DNA of 64,000 bases from a virus. The notes beneath the pieces were generated by a model. It had not been told where the DNA came from, ran no database searches, and worked only from the letters and a program-made list of their open reading frames with translations. Numbering within the stretch: the stretch's first letter is position 1; each line of letters opens with the position of its first letter. Location of the stretch: IMG/VR virus record IMGVR_UViG_3300025379_000005, positions 42,652 to 106,651 of that record. The stretch is one strand, 5' to 3'. Both the position numbers and the translations under genes were made by a program. Positions 1 to 7,873 of this stretch are shown one piece after another.

Positions 1-504
1 TGGGACTATAACAAAAGCGATGAAGGTCCCGGTAAATTATGGGTTGAAAAAGACCGTAAGTATGTTTTTGGTGGTTGTGGTAGTATTCGTGCTATGCAAG
101 TAATCCAACATTGGACCGATTGGCCTGAATTTCGTGATTATCACAGAGATGATATAGAAAAATTTGTTATTAAAGAGATAATCCCAGCATTAAGAGAAGC
201 ATTAGATTCCCATGGTGCACTAGAAAGTTCTAGAAAAGTTGAATCTTTTGGTGCAGGTATTATTATGGCTTGGGAAGATAACTTAGTTGCAATTGATGAA
301 GATTTTTCTATAACAATACCAGTTAGTGGAAGATGGGCAATGGGTTCAGGCGGTGGAGAAGCATTTGGTAGTTTGGGTGATGAAGGCCCATGGACAAAGA
401 ATGATGTTATCAAGGCAGCTAAAAATGCTACCAAAACAGCAATGGGTGTAGGTGGTGACATTTACTATGTTACTAGTAAAAGCCTAGAAGTAAAAAAGGG
501 TTGA
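1..504 (+). CDS. Ntn-hydrolase (HslV/proteasome beta-like) protein, 5'-truncated
   Basis: The reading frame is open from the first base of the window, so the gene starts upstream and only its last 167 codons are here. Visible stretches such as YVFGGCGSIR, IIMAWEDNLVAID and WAMGSGGGEAFG followed by a helix-rich tail resemble the core of proteasome-beta/HslV-type N-terminal-nucleophile hydrolases, in which a buried beta sandwich carries a catalytic N-terminal Thr. That N-terminus is outside the window, so activity cannot be judged. Phages of actinobacteria often carry such a protein of unknown target; a role in processing or protein turnover is inference. A sigma70-like promoter directly follows the stop. 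Confidence 0.5.
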   Translation, partial: WDYNKSDEGPGKLWVEKDRKYVFGGCGSIRAMQVIQHWTDWPEFRDYHRDDIEKFVIKEIIPALREALDSHGALESSRKVESFGAGIIMAWEDNLVAIDEDFSITIPVSGRWAMGSGGGEAFGSLGDEGPWTKNDVIKAAKNATKTAMGVGGDIYYVTSKSLEVKKG

Positions 505-529
505 TTTCTTTTTCGACCTTTACTATATT
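501..529 (+). promoter_or_regulatory. Sigma70-type promoter TTGATT-N17-TATATT
   Basis: TTGATT at 501-506 and TATATT at 524-529 are separated by exactly 17 bases and lie 31 bp upstream of the next start codon. The same TTGATT-N17 pattern recurs at six other operon starts in the window. Confidence 0.7.
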
Positions 530-559
530 TATAAGTAGTTAGTATTTAAAGGAGATAGT

Positions 560-1240
560 ATGGAAAAAAGTTTGGCAGAACGCCTAAGTAGGAAAAATTT
601 AGTTGAGGTAAGTGAACCTCAATTTACAGAAGAGGTTGCAAAGACAAAAAGTCGTGCTGAAGTTCAACGTGAAAATTCAGTTGCGGTAAGTTCAGATGCA
701 CTTGATTCATTTAATAGTTGTCTAGATGTATTAGGTACAACTGATTTGTCAGATGTGCATGTACTTTCAGTTGAAGAGATTAACAGTCTTACAAATGAAC
801 TACTTGCAGTTCGTGCAGTAAAGGATATTACTGAAGGTCGTGAAACTGCACTTAAAAGTTATGTAACTAGTACAATTAATCTACAGTTAGAATTTGAAGG
901 CAAGGATTCAAACGCAGAAAGCGGTTACCTTGTCTCACCAGAGTTTAATGTTAAACTTTCTAAAGAAGTATCTGGTGGTAAGTTGAATGTTGACATTGAC
1001 CTACTCAAAGAGAACCTAGATGAGGACCAGTTCAAGAGTATTACTAACTACATTGAAACTGTAAAGTACACAATTTATCCAGGTGGTAAAAGGGCAGAAG
1101 AAACCAATGCATATTGGGAACTAAACGAAGAGGCATTGGAAAAAGAACTTAAGGTTGGTAACATAGGCATGGAACAAATACTAATGTCAACACTACCAGG
1201 AAAGAGTCGTACAGCACTCTATGTCCGACCAATCAAGTAG
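560..1240 (+). CDS. Hypothetical acidic protein, 226 aa
   Basis: Starts after a clear AAGGAG ribosome-binding site and promoter. The product is acidic, mostly predicted helical, with a YTIYPGGKRAEE stretch near residue 175 and no recognised motif. The last 20 bases overlap the next gene, implying coupled translation. First gene of a transcription unit leading into regulatory and repair genes. Function unknown. Confidence 0.75.
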   Translation: MEKSLAERLSRKNLVEVSEPQFTEEVAKTKSRAEVQRENSVAVSSDALDSFNSCLDVLGTTDLSDVHVLSVEEINSLTNELLAVRAVKDITEGRETALKSYVTSTINLQLEFEGKDSNAESGYLVSPEFNVKLSKEVSGGKLNVDIDLLKENLDEDQFKSITNYIETVKYTIYPGGKRAEETNAYWELNEEALEKELKVGNIGMEQILMSTLPGKSRTALYVRPIK

Positions 1241-1601
1241 CGGTTATACTAGACACATTAGAAGAGATGATGACCCTGTCTTTACTGCAGGTATGGCAGC
1301 CGCTTTCTTTGACCTAACTACACAATCTTTCTTGATGAAGGAAAGGCTTGGATATTGGCAAAATGCTGATGGTACACCAATTGTAATAACAAGGACCAAA
1401 GGTGGGGACAGAAGATTTAGTTTAGATGATTTGCAAAAGATTGCCCACTCATTAAGAAGACAGAATAAAATGACTTCAAGGCAAATGAAGTTAATTATTC
1501 TTAGGATTGATGCATTTAAAGAACCTATTAAGAAACACAGAAGTAGATATAGAAAAGGTACAATAGGTGGTATTAAACAACCACCTCCAACCATTCTATA
1601 A
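1221..1601 (+). CDS. MerR-like helix-turn-helix protein
   Basis: 126 aa. Residues about 25-75 carry a winged-helix-like pattern: a hydrophobic helix (AAAFFDLTTQSF), then DRRFSLDDLQKIAHSLRR, which resembles the wing and second helix of MerR-type DNA-binding domains where the conserved R-R-[FY] precedes 'DL..I'. The C-terminus is very basic (KKHRSRYRKGT), which would suit DNA binding. No effector domain is present, so it is more likely a small phage regulator than a classic MerR sensor. The start overlaps the upstream gene. Confidence 0.6.
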   Translation: MSDQSSSGYTRHIRRDDDPVFTAGMAAAFFDLTTQSFLMKERLGYWQNADGTPIVITRTKGGDRRFSLDDLQKIAHSLRRQNKMTSRQMKLIILRIDAFKEPIKKHRSRYRKGTIGGIKQPPPTIL

Positions 1602-1618
1602 TATCTAAAAAGGAAAAC

Positions 1619-2224
1619 ATGAAAATTACATTCACTGGTAGTCATGGTACAGGTAAGACAACTGCTGCCAAGATTTTAAGAAAAGTTATAAATGAAACTT
1701 ATCCAGGACTAGCAATTGCACCACTAGGAAGTGTAACTAGAAGTGTTTTAGGTTGGGGTCAAGGGGATGGTAAGTTATCACTTTCTCCAGAAAGTAATTC
1801 ATTCCAAGTTGCTTGTATTTATGAACGCCGCCGTCAGATGCTTGCTAAGGGTTCATTAAAAGCAGACATTGTAATCAGTGAACGTTGGGCAATGGATGAA
1901 ACTGCTTATCAACTTTATAAAGCTAGAAAAGATATGATGGACCGTGATAGTGCCCACACTCTAAGAGTATGTCAAATGGAAATGGATTGGGAACTAAACA
2001 ACTATTGGGACAAGGTTTATTACATACCAGTTGACCACCGACCAGTTGAAGAAGACGGCACTAGACCTGGTGATAAGAAGTATCAAATTGAAGTTGGTAA
2101 CATGATAGAAGTAGTCATGTCTCCTTATAACAAGAATCGTAAGATTAAAAAAATGCCTACTCAACTTGAACTTTGGGAAGACTATTTTAAGAAGGAAGCC
2201 GAGAGTTGGAACCTAAAGAAGTAG
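1619..2224 (+). CDS. P-loop AAA/nucleoside kinase-like protein
   Basis: 201 aa. The N-terminus has a textbook Walker A motif, GSHGTGKTT, at residues 8-16, followed by helix and strand patterns typical of AAA_28/NadR-type or thymidylate-kinase-like P-loop proteins; ISERWAMDE near residue 85 could supply the second acidic/Arg site. Length fits small phage nucleotide kinases. Preceded by AAAGGAAA, overlapped at its 3' end by the following gene. Substrate unknown; nucleoside, nucleotide or polynucleotide 5'-OH are all possible. Confidence 0.6.
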   Translation: MKITFTGSHGTGKTTAAKILRKVINETYPGLAIAPLGSVTRSVLGWGQGDGKLSLSPESNSFQVACIYERRRQMLAKGSLKADIVISERWAMDETAYQLYKARKDMMDRDSAHTLRVCQMEMDWELNNYWDKVYYIPVDHRPVEEDGTRPGDKKYQIEVGNMIEVVMSPYNKNRKIKKMPTQLELWEDYFKKEAESWNLKK

Positions 2225-2589
2225 ACAACCAAGAAGTATTAAGAGCACAGTTTGTTATTGCTAAGGCATTTAGAGACAATCTTAATGTAGTTGAGACACT
2301 CACATCCCATATGGTTGGTAAGTCATTGATTGAAGAATTAACCGGTGAAGTCCCAAACTGGGCTAAGAAAGAAAAGCAAGATAAAACTAAAGAACTTAAA
2401 GAATGGGTTCAAAACAACCTTTCTAAGCAATTAAGTACAAAAGAAATTGCTTCAAGTCTAGATTGTAGTTATGAGACTGCAATCAAAACTATTAAGGAGA
2501 ACCCTTTTTATTTTGTTGGTATTCGTAGGGGTTACTATGAAGTTAGAGACGGTGAAACCGAAAGAGAACAAGCTAAGAAGGGTAAGTAA
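2206..2589 (+). CDS. Putative HTH DNA-binding protein
   Basis: 127 aa with a TTG start at 2206 overlapping the kinase gene. Residues about 70-110 (LKEWVQNNLSKQLSTKEIA, then SLDCSYETAIKTIKEN) read as a helix-turn-helix in which a 'STKEIASSL' helix is followed by a recognition helix; GIRRGYYEV follows as a possible wing. The tail is Lys/Glu rich. Likely a small regulator; target unknown. The stop overlaps the next ATG (TAATG). Confidence 0.55.
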   Translation: MEPKEVDNQEVLRAQFVIAKAFRDNLNVVETLTSHMVGKSLIEELTGEVPNWAKKEKQDKTKELKEWVQNNLSKQLSTKEIASSLDCSYETAIKTIKENPFYFVGIRRGYYEVRDGETEREQAKKGK

Positions 2590-2687
2590 TGTCTGATAGG
2601 CCTAGTGAAGAACTTCTTGAAAGTGCAAAAGAGATGACATATAATCTTGAAGAATGGGAAAAGAAATTCCCTGAGGAGGAACAGTAA
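2589..2687 (+). CDS. Small acidic protein, 32 aa
   Basis: Begins MSDRPSEELLE and ends EEEQ; entirely charged and probably one helix. It is packed between two genes with a TAATG overlap on its left, and GAGGAGG within its end serves as the ribosome-binding site for the next gene, so it may mainly act as a translational linker. Confidence 0.5.
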   Translation: MSDRPSEELLESAKEMTYNLEEWEKKFPEEEQ

Positions 2688-3107
2688 GTGCAAACATTTT
2701 TACCATACGCAGATTTTGAAAAGTCAGCAAAATCATTGGACCGTCAACGACTTGGTAAACAACGTGTAGAGACAATGCAAATTATGAACGCAATTCTTAA
2801 TCCGAATTACGGTTGGCAAAGTCATCCAGCAGTAAACATGTGGAGAGGTCATGAAACTACATTACTAGAATACCAAAAAGCAATTTGCAATGAGTGGGTT
2901 AGTCGTGGCTACAAAGATACATGCTTGCAAAAGACTATTGATTTGGTTGATTCTGTTAAGACAAACACAACTAGGCCTGGTTGGATTGGTGACTATAAAT
3001 TTCACCTTTCTCACCAAAGTAACCTACTTCGTAAATTACCAGACCACTATTCACAACACTTTATAGGAGTCCCAGATGACTTGCCTTACTTTTGGCCAGG
3101 AGAATAA
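2688..3107 (+). CDS. Pyrimidine-dimer DNA glycosylase-like protein
   Basis: 139 aa with a GTG start right after the upstream stop and a GAGGAGG ribosome-binding site. The N-terminus MQTFLPYADF..S...LDRQRLGKQRVE, then YGWQSHPAVNMW and CNEWVSRGY, matches the actinobacterial MSMEG_6728-type family annotated as pyrimidine dimer DNA glycosylase (distant from T4 DenV). It would start base-excision repair of UV damage in phage DNA. Family assignment is from recognised sequence pattern; activity is known mainly by annotation. Confidence 0.65.
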   Translation: MQTFLPYADFEKSAKSLDRQRLGKQRVETMQIMNAILNPNYGWQSHPAVNMWRGHETTLLEYQKAICNEWVSRGYKDTCLQKTIDLVDSVKTNTTRPGWIGDYKFHLSHQSNLLRKLPDHYSQHFIGVPDDLPYFWPGE

Positions 3108-3277
3108 TGATAAAAGAGTTTTTTAAAAAAGGCAAAGAATGGCGTTGTGAGGGTTGGGTATCACTTTCACTAAAAGATTTTGGTTTAGGTTTAATTACCT
3201 ACAATAATAAAAAATGCCATAATTTTCAGATTACTATTTTATTCTTTGATTTCTATATAAGTTGTTACAAACTATGA
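3107..3277 (+). CDS. Hypothetical protein, 56 aa
   Basis: Start chosen at the TAATG overlap (ATG 3107), giving MIKEFFKKGKEWRCEGW. The C-terminal third is hydrophobic and aromatic (ITILFFDFYISCYKL), perhaps a beta hairpin or membrane-associated tail. No family recognised. ATGA overlap with the next gene. Confidence 0.5.
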   Translation: MIKEFFKKGKEWRCEGWVSLSLKDFGLGLITYNNKKCHNFQITILFFDFYISCYKL

Positions 3278-3453
3278 ATAAAAAAGAATTAGATGAAATA
3301 AGGTTGAGGCACCATGAAACACGCCTCTGGTGGAGACAAGATGACAATGGAACAATTATAGATGAGTTAAGAGGTTGTTCTGATTGTGGTCAAGAAGTAC
3401 CTTGCGATGCAATTAAATTATTAGATGAATTGAATAAGTATGAAACCCAATGA
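3274..3453 (+). CDS. Small zinc-ribbon protein (paralog 1 of 3)
   Basis: 59 aa, start at the ATGA overlap. Pattern R.RHHETR......GCSDCGQEVPCDAIKLLDEL: a His-rich helix, a CxxC knuckle, then PCD and a Leu-rich helix. The next two genes share H-x(n)-CxxC-x(4)-PCD-x(4)-LD in the same order, so the three are a local tandem gene family. Probably binds one zinc; function unknown. Confidence 0.6.
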   Translation: MNKKELDEIRLRHHETRLWWRQDDNGTIIDELRGCSDCGQEVPCDAIKLLDELNKYETQ

Positions 3454-3595
3454 ACTTCAAAAAATAAGAGAAAAGCATCAAAAGCAATTTGGTAAGTGGC
3501 GTTGCCAACACTGCTATGAAAACTATCCTTGTGATGTAGCAAAGTTGCTAGATTACTCTGAGTCTTTAGAAAAAGTAACCAATGAAGTTATCTGA
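3440..3595 (+). CDS. Small zinc-ribbon protein (paralog 2 of 3)
   Basis: 51 aa, MKPNELQKIREKH at the start, then RCQHCYENYPCDVAKLLDY. It overlaps both neighbours and keeps the CxxC...PCD...LLD pattern of its paralogs, with the least spacer between helix and knuckle. Confidence 0.6.
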   Translation: MKPNELQKIREKHQKQFGKWRCQHCYENYPCDVAKLLDYSESLEKVTNEVI

Positions 3596-3785
3596 ACGTC
3601 AAGCATTAAGAAGAAAACACCATTCAAGGATAACAGACAGGGTTCCTTTTTGCTATCACTGTAAACTAATTTGGCCTTGCGATGTTATTAGGGTATTGGA
3701 TGCTTGGGATAGCCAATACAGTAAAGTAGAAGAAATAGTTTCTGAGTATAAAAATCAACTTAGTGGACCAGAATGGGATGATTAA
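3582..3785 (+). CDS. Small zinc-ribbon protein (paralog 3 of 3)
   Basis: 67 aa, MKLSERQALRRKHHSR then FCYHCKLIWPCDVIRVLDAW. Third copy of the CxxC...PCD...LD family; it has an extra acidic C-terminal helix ending GPEWDD. Confidence 0.6.
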   Translation: MKLSERQALRRKHHSRITDRVPFCYHCKLIWPCDVIRVLDAWDSQYSKVEEIVSEYKNQLSGPEWDD

Positions 3786-3786
3786 A

Positions 3787-3924
3787 ATGGAAGAATGCCT
3801 TCACATTGAGAAAAAAATAAATGAGTTAGGAGAAGAAGTAGAAAGACCTTACCACAGTATTTTTTGCCCAGATTGTGGAAAACGTTTGGTACGTGATTAC
3901 AAAGCAAGGCCATTTAAGTTTTAG
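3787..3924 (+). CDS. Small CxxC protein, 45 aa
   Basis: MEECLHIEKKINEL, then SIFCPDCGKRLVRDYK: a half zinc ribbon with C-x2-C-G-K-R and an N-terminal Cys/His pair (ECLH) that could complete the site. Sits one base after paralog 3 and before a strong promoter, so it ends this transcription unit. Confidence 0.5.
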   Translation: MEECLHIEKKINELGEEVERPYHSIFCPDCGKRLVRDYKARPFKF

Positions 3925-3929
3925 TAAAG

Positions 3930-3958
3930 TTGATTTTGTAGTAACAAGAAATTATAAT
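3930..3958 (+). promoter_or_regulatory. Sigma70-type promoter TTGATT-N17-TATAAT
   Basis: TTGATT at 3930-3935, perfect TATAAT at 3953-3958, spacer 17. It drives the dpdA-exonuclease-luxE-luxC-aminotransferase operon, which runs without a gap to 9072. Confidence 0.8.
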
Positions 3959-3985
3959 TTAACTATTAGTAGTTAGTAGGAGACA

Positions 3986-4843
3986 ATGGATCTATACCTA
4001 GGAGCACCTTTTGCTCACATTCAATCATCTGCCCCTGGGTATGCATTAGCTCATGAAATGACAGGTTTTACTGTTATGGAGCAATACAGTAAACTACCTA
4101 AACTTTTCCTTGATAATGGTGCTGATGAACTTGGAACAGGCCAGAGTGGTATGCGACTTGCCTATCTTGCAGGAAGATTAAAATCAAACTTTCTAATACT
4201 ACCGGATGTCCTTCACAAAGATAAACTTACTAGAAAAAAGGGTGAGAAGTTTTTTGAACAAATGAAAGATAGTGGATACCAAGGTAACTTTATTGGTGTA
4301 ATCCAAGCAAAGACTTTGGAGAAAGGTCTTGAAAGTTACAAGTGGTGGGCAAGAAGTGGAATGGTAGATAGGATTGGGATTACTTATGATACTAAGATCC
4401 CTAACACAACTTTTAAAGAGTTTGCATGGGGTGGAAGATTAAACTTTTTGTTTGAACTGGCAAAAACAAATGTTTATGACAATAATCCAATAGGACTTCA
4501 CTTGCTTGGTACACTAGATGTGCATGAACTCTATGTATTAAACCACTATCCAGAGTTTGAATATATTATTAAGTATATGGTTGATAGTCATGATACTACA
4601 ATGCCTTACGCTTGTGATACTCCATTTGTAGTTGAAGATTATTCAATTAAATTAGGGCGTGCAAAGGATTATCCCCGTCAAGATTTTAAAGCAAAACTAG
4701 AGGGTGAAAGACTTGAGATTGCTGAGTGGAATGTAGCGGCATACTTGACTGCTTGCAAGATTAAACCAAGTGACTGGCCAAAATATCTAGGTGATAAAGC
4801 AGTTCAATTATTTAGTGATTTTGAGTATCATTATGACCACTAA
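3986..4843 (+). CDS. dpdA: DpdA-like DNA guanine transglycosylase (TGT superfamily)
   Basis: 285 aa. Phage DpdA enzymes replace guanine in DNA with a 7-deazaguanine base through an Asp nucleophile, like tRNA-guanine transglycosylases. Visible TIM-barrel landmarks in the right order: LFLDNGADELG (candidate Asp about residue 43), FLILPDVL, GNFIGVIQAKTLE (equivalent of the GxxQG strand), IGLHLLGTLD (equivalent of LxGxG) and MVDSHDTTMPYA, resembling the phage DpdA S-x-D-[TS]-x-x-P motif. Length is typical of short phage DpdA. First gene after a strong promoter (GTAGGAGACA before the ATG), overlapping the exonuclease gene; queD, queE and folE lie 5-7 kb downstream. Assignment is by motif order, not by alignment. 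Confidence 0.65.
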   Translation: MDLYLGAPFAHIQSSAPGYALAHEMTGFTVMEQYSKLPKLFLDNGADELGTGQSGMRLAYLAGRLKSNFLILPDVLHKDKLTRKKGEKFFEQMKDSGYQGNFIGVIQAKTLEKGLESYKWWARSGMVDRIGITYDTKIPNTTFKEFAWGGRLNFLFELAKTNVYDNNPIGLHLLGTLDVHELYVLNHYPEFEYIIKYMVDSHDTTMPYACDTPFVVEDYSIKLGRAKDYPRQDFKAKLEGERLEIAEWNVAAYLTACKIKPSDWPKYLGDKAVQLFSDFEYHYDH

Positions 4844-5798
4844 GAAAACATTCCTTCTTGTTGATGGTCACAATGTTTTTATTCGTGCTTACTCAGGATT
4901 AGCAAAACAAGATTTTAGAAACTCTGATGGTATTGCAACTTGGGGTGTTTACGGATTCTTAAATACCTTAACTTCAATGGTTCGTAGATACCAACCAACC
5001 CATGTTCTTGTTACTTTTGATAAAGGAAAAAGTAGCAAAAGACTTGAAATGTATCCTCAATACAAAGCAAATAGAGATAAGGATTCTAAAGAAAGAATTG
5101 CTAAAAAAGTAGCGGCAGGAGAAGTAGATGAATTCTTGCCACAATTTGATTTGCTTTTTGAATTCCTTAAATCAATGGGTGTACCATACCTTAGGATTAG
5201 TGGTGTTGAGGCAGATGATATTATTGCTAAGGCCTCAATTGAATTTGGTCCACTCTTTGATAAAGTTGTAATTATCAGTGCAGACCATGACATTAGACAA
5301 CTAATTAGAAATAATGTTATAGTTGTAAAACCTAGTTTAAGTCAGAGTAGAGACGTTAAAGAAGAAGTATTTACAGTTGAAAAAACTCTTGAAGAATGGG
5401 GAGTTGAACCTTGGAGGTTACCAGAAATATGGGCACTCATGGGAGACAAGGGAGACAACATACCTGGAGTACCAGGCATAGGACCAGTAAAAGCTAAAAA
5501 ACTTATACAAGATTTTGGTAACCTTGAAAAAGCAATACAATCAGAAAAAGTAAACGAATATGAACCAACAGTTCGTAGAGCATTTAAACTTATTCAACTT
5601 GATGGTAAAGATGACATACCATTTCCACCTTTAGGAAATTTACAGTTTAACCCGATAACTAAAGAAATTCCCAATCATGGCTTGAAATTGCAGGAGATGC
5701 TCGACTATTTTGAATTTAATGTAATTAAAGAACGTTGGGAAAACAATGAACTTTGGTCAGAAAAGACCTTTGGTAGAAAGTTAGGAAACAATGGATAA
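4833..5798 (+). CDS. 5'-3' exonuclease (FEN/PIN, Pol I N-domain type)
   Basis: 321 aa. Start ATG 4833 was chosen because LLVDGHNVFIRAY, the first metal-binding Asp motif, should sit near the N-terminus; the coding overlap with dpdA is then 11 bases. Further acidic metal sites: VTFDKG, GVEADDIIAK, VVIISADHDIRQL, MGDKGDNIPGVPGIGPVKAKKL (helix-hairpin-helix with two Asp). This is the arrangement of T5/T7-like and Taq Pol I 5' nucleases that remove RNA primers and flaps. Overlaps luxE-like gene by 8 bases. Confidence 0.88.
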   Translation: MTTKKTFLLVDGHNVFIRAYSGLAKQDFRNSDGIATWGVYGFLNTLTSMVRRYQPTHVLVTFDKGKSSKRLEMYPQYKANRDKDSKERIAKKVAAGEVDEFLPQFDLLFEFLKSMGVPYLRISGVEADDIIAKASIEFGPLFDKVVIISADHDIRQLIRNNVIVVKPSLSQSRDVKEEVFTVEKTLEEWGVEPWRLPEIWALMGDKGDNIPGVPGIGPVKAKKLIQDFGNLEKAIQSEKVNEYEPTVRRAFKLIQLDGKDDIPFPPLGNLQFNPITKEIPNHGLKLQEMLDYFEFNVIKERWENNELWSEKTFGRKLGNNG

Positions 5799-6861
5799 CA
5801 AAAAAGTAGATAAGATAATTTCTAATGCAATAGAGTATGTTAAAGATCCGATTAATTCCCCTGACTTTAATACAGTTGCACTGGACCTTTATGACCTTCA
5901 CCGTGAATTGAACCCAGTTTATAGTAAATATGACAAAGGTCCTTTAAAAGATTGGCGTGAAATTCCATTAATGCCTATCGGTGAATTTAAAAAAGGTGAT
6001 GTAGGGATTACTCTTAGTGACCGCATGCCTTTCCCTGGAGTAGAGTTCCATTCAAGTGGTACAACGCAAGGTGACAAGAGTAAACACCGTATGTATGATA
6101 CTGAACCTTATAGAGCAAGTATTGCTGCTGGTTTTAAGCAAAGTGTACACCCTACTAGTTACCCTAGGTTTAGAGTTATTCTACTTACCCCTAAACTACC
6201 TAATAGTAGTTTATACTACATGATGAGTTATGTTAGTGAACTTTTTGACCATCGTGGAGTTCGTGAAGAGTTTGATGGACTAAATGACATGTTTAGGGTA
6301 CAGGCATTACTAGATGAACTAAGAGAAGAAAAAGAACCAGTATTGTTATTTGGAACTAGTTTGGCCTTTTATGACTTGATGACTACCATAGAGACAAATG
6401 GAATGCAATCTTTTAAACTCCCAGAGAGTTCAATGATGATTGAAACCGGAGGTTGGAAGGGGAGAGACATTAAGATTACCCCTTGGGACTTAACTACTAA
6501 AGTAAGTTTGTTCTTTGACATATCTTTTGATAATTGTATCCGTGAATACAGTATGAGTGAAATGTCTAGTCAACTATGGTCTTCAGGTAATGACCCAGGA
6601 AATGTAAATTATTATTGGCCTCAATGGTTGAGTGTTAGATTAGTTGACCCACTATCTCAAGTTGAGGTTCCTTATGGTCAAAGTGGTATTATTAGTTTTG
6701 TAGATTTAGCAAATGTTTGGAGTTGCCCCTTTATCTTGACCGAAGACATGGGCCACCTATACAATGATAATGGAATTGATGCCCTAGTATTAGAAGGAAG
6801 AGCAATTAATGCACCTGAGAAAGGATGTAGTCTAACTTATGCGGAAGCAATGGGTAATTAA
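5791..6861 (+). CDS. LuxE-like acyl-protein synthetase / carboxylate-activating enzyme
   Basis: 356 aa, close to the usual LuxE length. LuxE belongs to the ANL adenylating fold: it makes acyl-AMP from a carboxylic acid and ATP, passes the acyl group to its own Cys, and hands it to LuxC. Signatures seen: VEFHSSGTTQGDKSKH (P-loop-like motif, residues about 86-102), SMMIETGGWKGRDIKI, CIREYSMSEMSSQLW, and the C-terminal VLEGRAINAPEKGCSLT, where Cys near residue 347 is the expected acyl acceptor. Start and stop overlap the neighbours. There is no luciferase here, so a role in light production is excluded; the operon context with dpdA suggests a different carboxylate substrate. Confidence 0.82.
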   Translation: MDNKKVDKIISNAIEYVKDPINSPDFNTVALDLYDLHRELNPVYSKYDKGPLKDWREIPLMPIGEFKKGDVGITLSDRMPFPGVEFHSSGTTQGDKSKHRMYDTEPYRASIAAGFKQSVHPTSYPRFRVILLTPKLPNSSLYYMMSYVSELFDHRGVREEFDGLNDMFRVQALLDELREEKEPVLLFGTSLAFYDLMTTIETNGMQSFKLPESSMMIETGGWKGRDIKITPWDLTTKVSLFFDISFDNCIREYSMSEMSSQLWSSGNDPGNVNYYWPQWLSVRLVDPLSQVEVPYGQSGIISFVDLANVWSCPFILTEDMGHLYNDNGIDALVLEGRAINAPEKGCSLTYAEAMGN

Positions 6862-7873
6862 TCCAGATGTAGGTTTTTCTAAAGTCCTTGCAGAGTTTGG
6901 AAGATTCCTAGAAGAAGATTATAAGATGGCAATAGGTGCTTTAACGGTTCCCCACGCCTTTGAAGAGTACACAGAAAAGACAGGTAGAAATTTTGTAATT
7001 GTAGGAGCAAGGAGTGTACCAACCGCTACTGCAAAGAGTGTTTTCCTTTGTCTTAAATTGGCAGGACCAGAAAGTGTAACTGTAAAGGCACCAACAATTG
7101 ATGAAGGTTTCTTAATTGATAATGTTATTGAATACTATGGTAAAGATATTAGGTGTAAGGTATTCAATGACCCAAGTGAACAACTTGAATTATCACTAGA
7201 ATGGCGTAAAGCACTTGATGAAGCAACAGATATAGTTGTTTTTGGTGGTGGTGACACAGTTGCTAGATTTAAAGAACTAGAAAATGAACATCGTCAAGTT
7301 CACATTCATGGTCCTAAGTTTTCATTTGGTATTGTTAGAGCAGAAGATTTAAGTCTTTCTTACATGGAAGAAATTGGTTTTGATTTTTATTCATTCTATG
7401 GTGAAGGTTGTCTATCTCCAAAGTTTTATGTAGTAGTTGGAGAGACAGCACCACAAATGTGGAAAGAGATGTCTGAGGTTTATTCAAACCTTTATGCCTC
7501 ATATGTTGATGAGTTTAGAGCAAAGTTGCCACTTTCAAGGAAAAGCGAATTAGTGCAACAGTTCCTAAACTCCAATTATGTAGCAAAATATATTCGTAGG
7601 GAAGACTTGAATTCTAATGAAATATTTTCTACACTTTATGGTGACGTACGCTTTATAGTAGTAGAAAGTTTAGATGATTTGGAAGAATTCATTGAAAAAT
7701 GGCGTTTTCAAATTAGTACAGTAGCAATTAACGAACAAGATGATGAAATAGTAGATTTTGTTGAAAGTCATATGATTACTAGAATCTGTGATATTGGTCA
7801 GATGCAGTTCCCAGATTTCTTTGAACAATTTGACACAACAGATGACTTTGACATTTACACAGGAGGATATTAA
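6839..7873 (+). CDS. LuxC-like acyl reductase (acid to aldehyde)
   Basis: 344 aa, shorter than typical LuxC (about 480 aa) because much of the usual N-terminal region is absent. LuxC reduces an acyl-enzyme thioester to an aldehyde with NADPH and is a relative of aldehyde dehydrogenases. Seen: FVIVGARSVPTATAKSVF (nucleotide-binding side), DIVVFGGGDTVARFKEL, FYGEGCLSPKFYVV with the catalytic Cys in GxGCxSP context, and the C-terminal MITRICDIGQMQFP, matching the RICPxGEMQxP signature. Overlaps luxE-like gene by 23 bases and meets the aminotransferase start at one base, so three-gene stoichiometric expression is likely. Confidence 0.78.
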   Translation: MRKQWVINPDVGFSKVLAEFGRFLEEDYKMAIGALTVPHAFEEYTEKTGRNFVIVGARSVPTATAKSVFLCLKLAGPESVTVKAPTIDEGFLIDNVIEYYGKDIRCKVFNDPSEQLELSLEWRKALDEATDIVVFGGGDTVARFKELENEHRQVHIHGPKFSFGIVRAEDLSLSYMEEIGFDFYSFYGEGCLSPKFYVVVGETAPQMWKEMSEVYSNLYASYVDEFRAKLPLSRKSELVQQFLNSNYVAKYIRREDLNSNEIFSTLYGDVRFIVVESLDDLEEFIEKWRFQISTVAINEQDDEIVDFVESHMITRICDIGQMQFPDFFEQFDTTDDFDIYTGGY

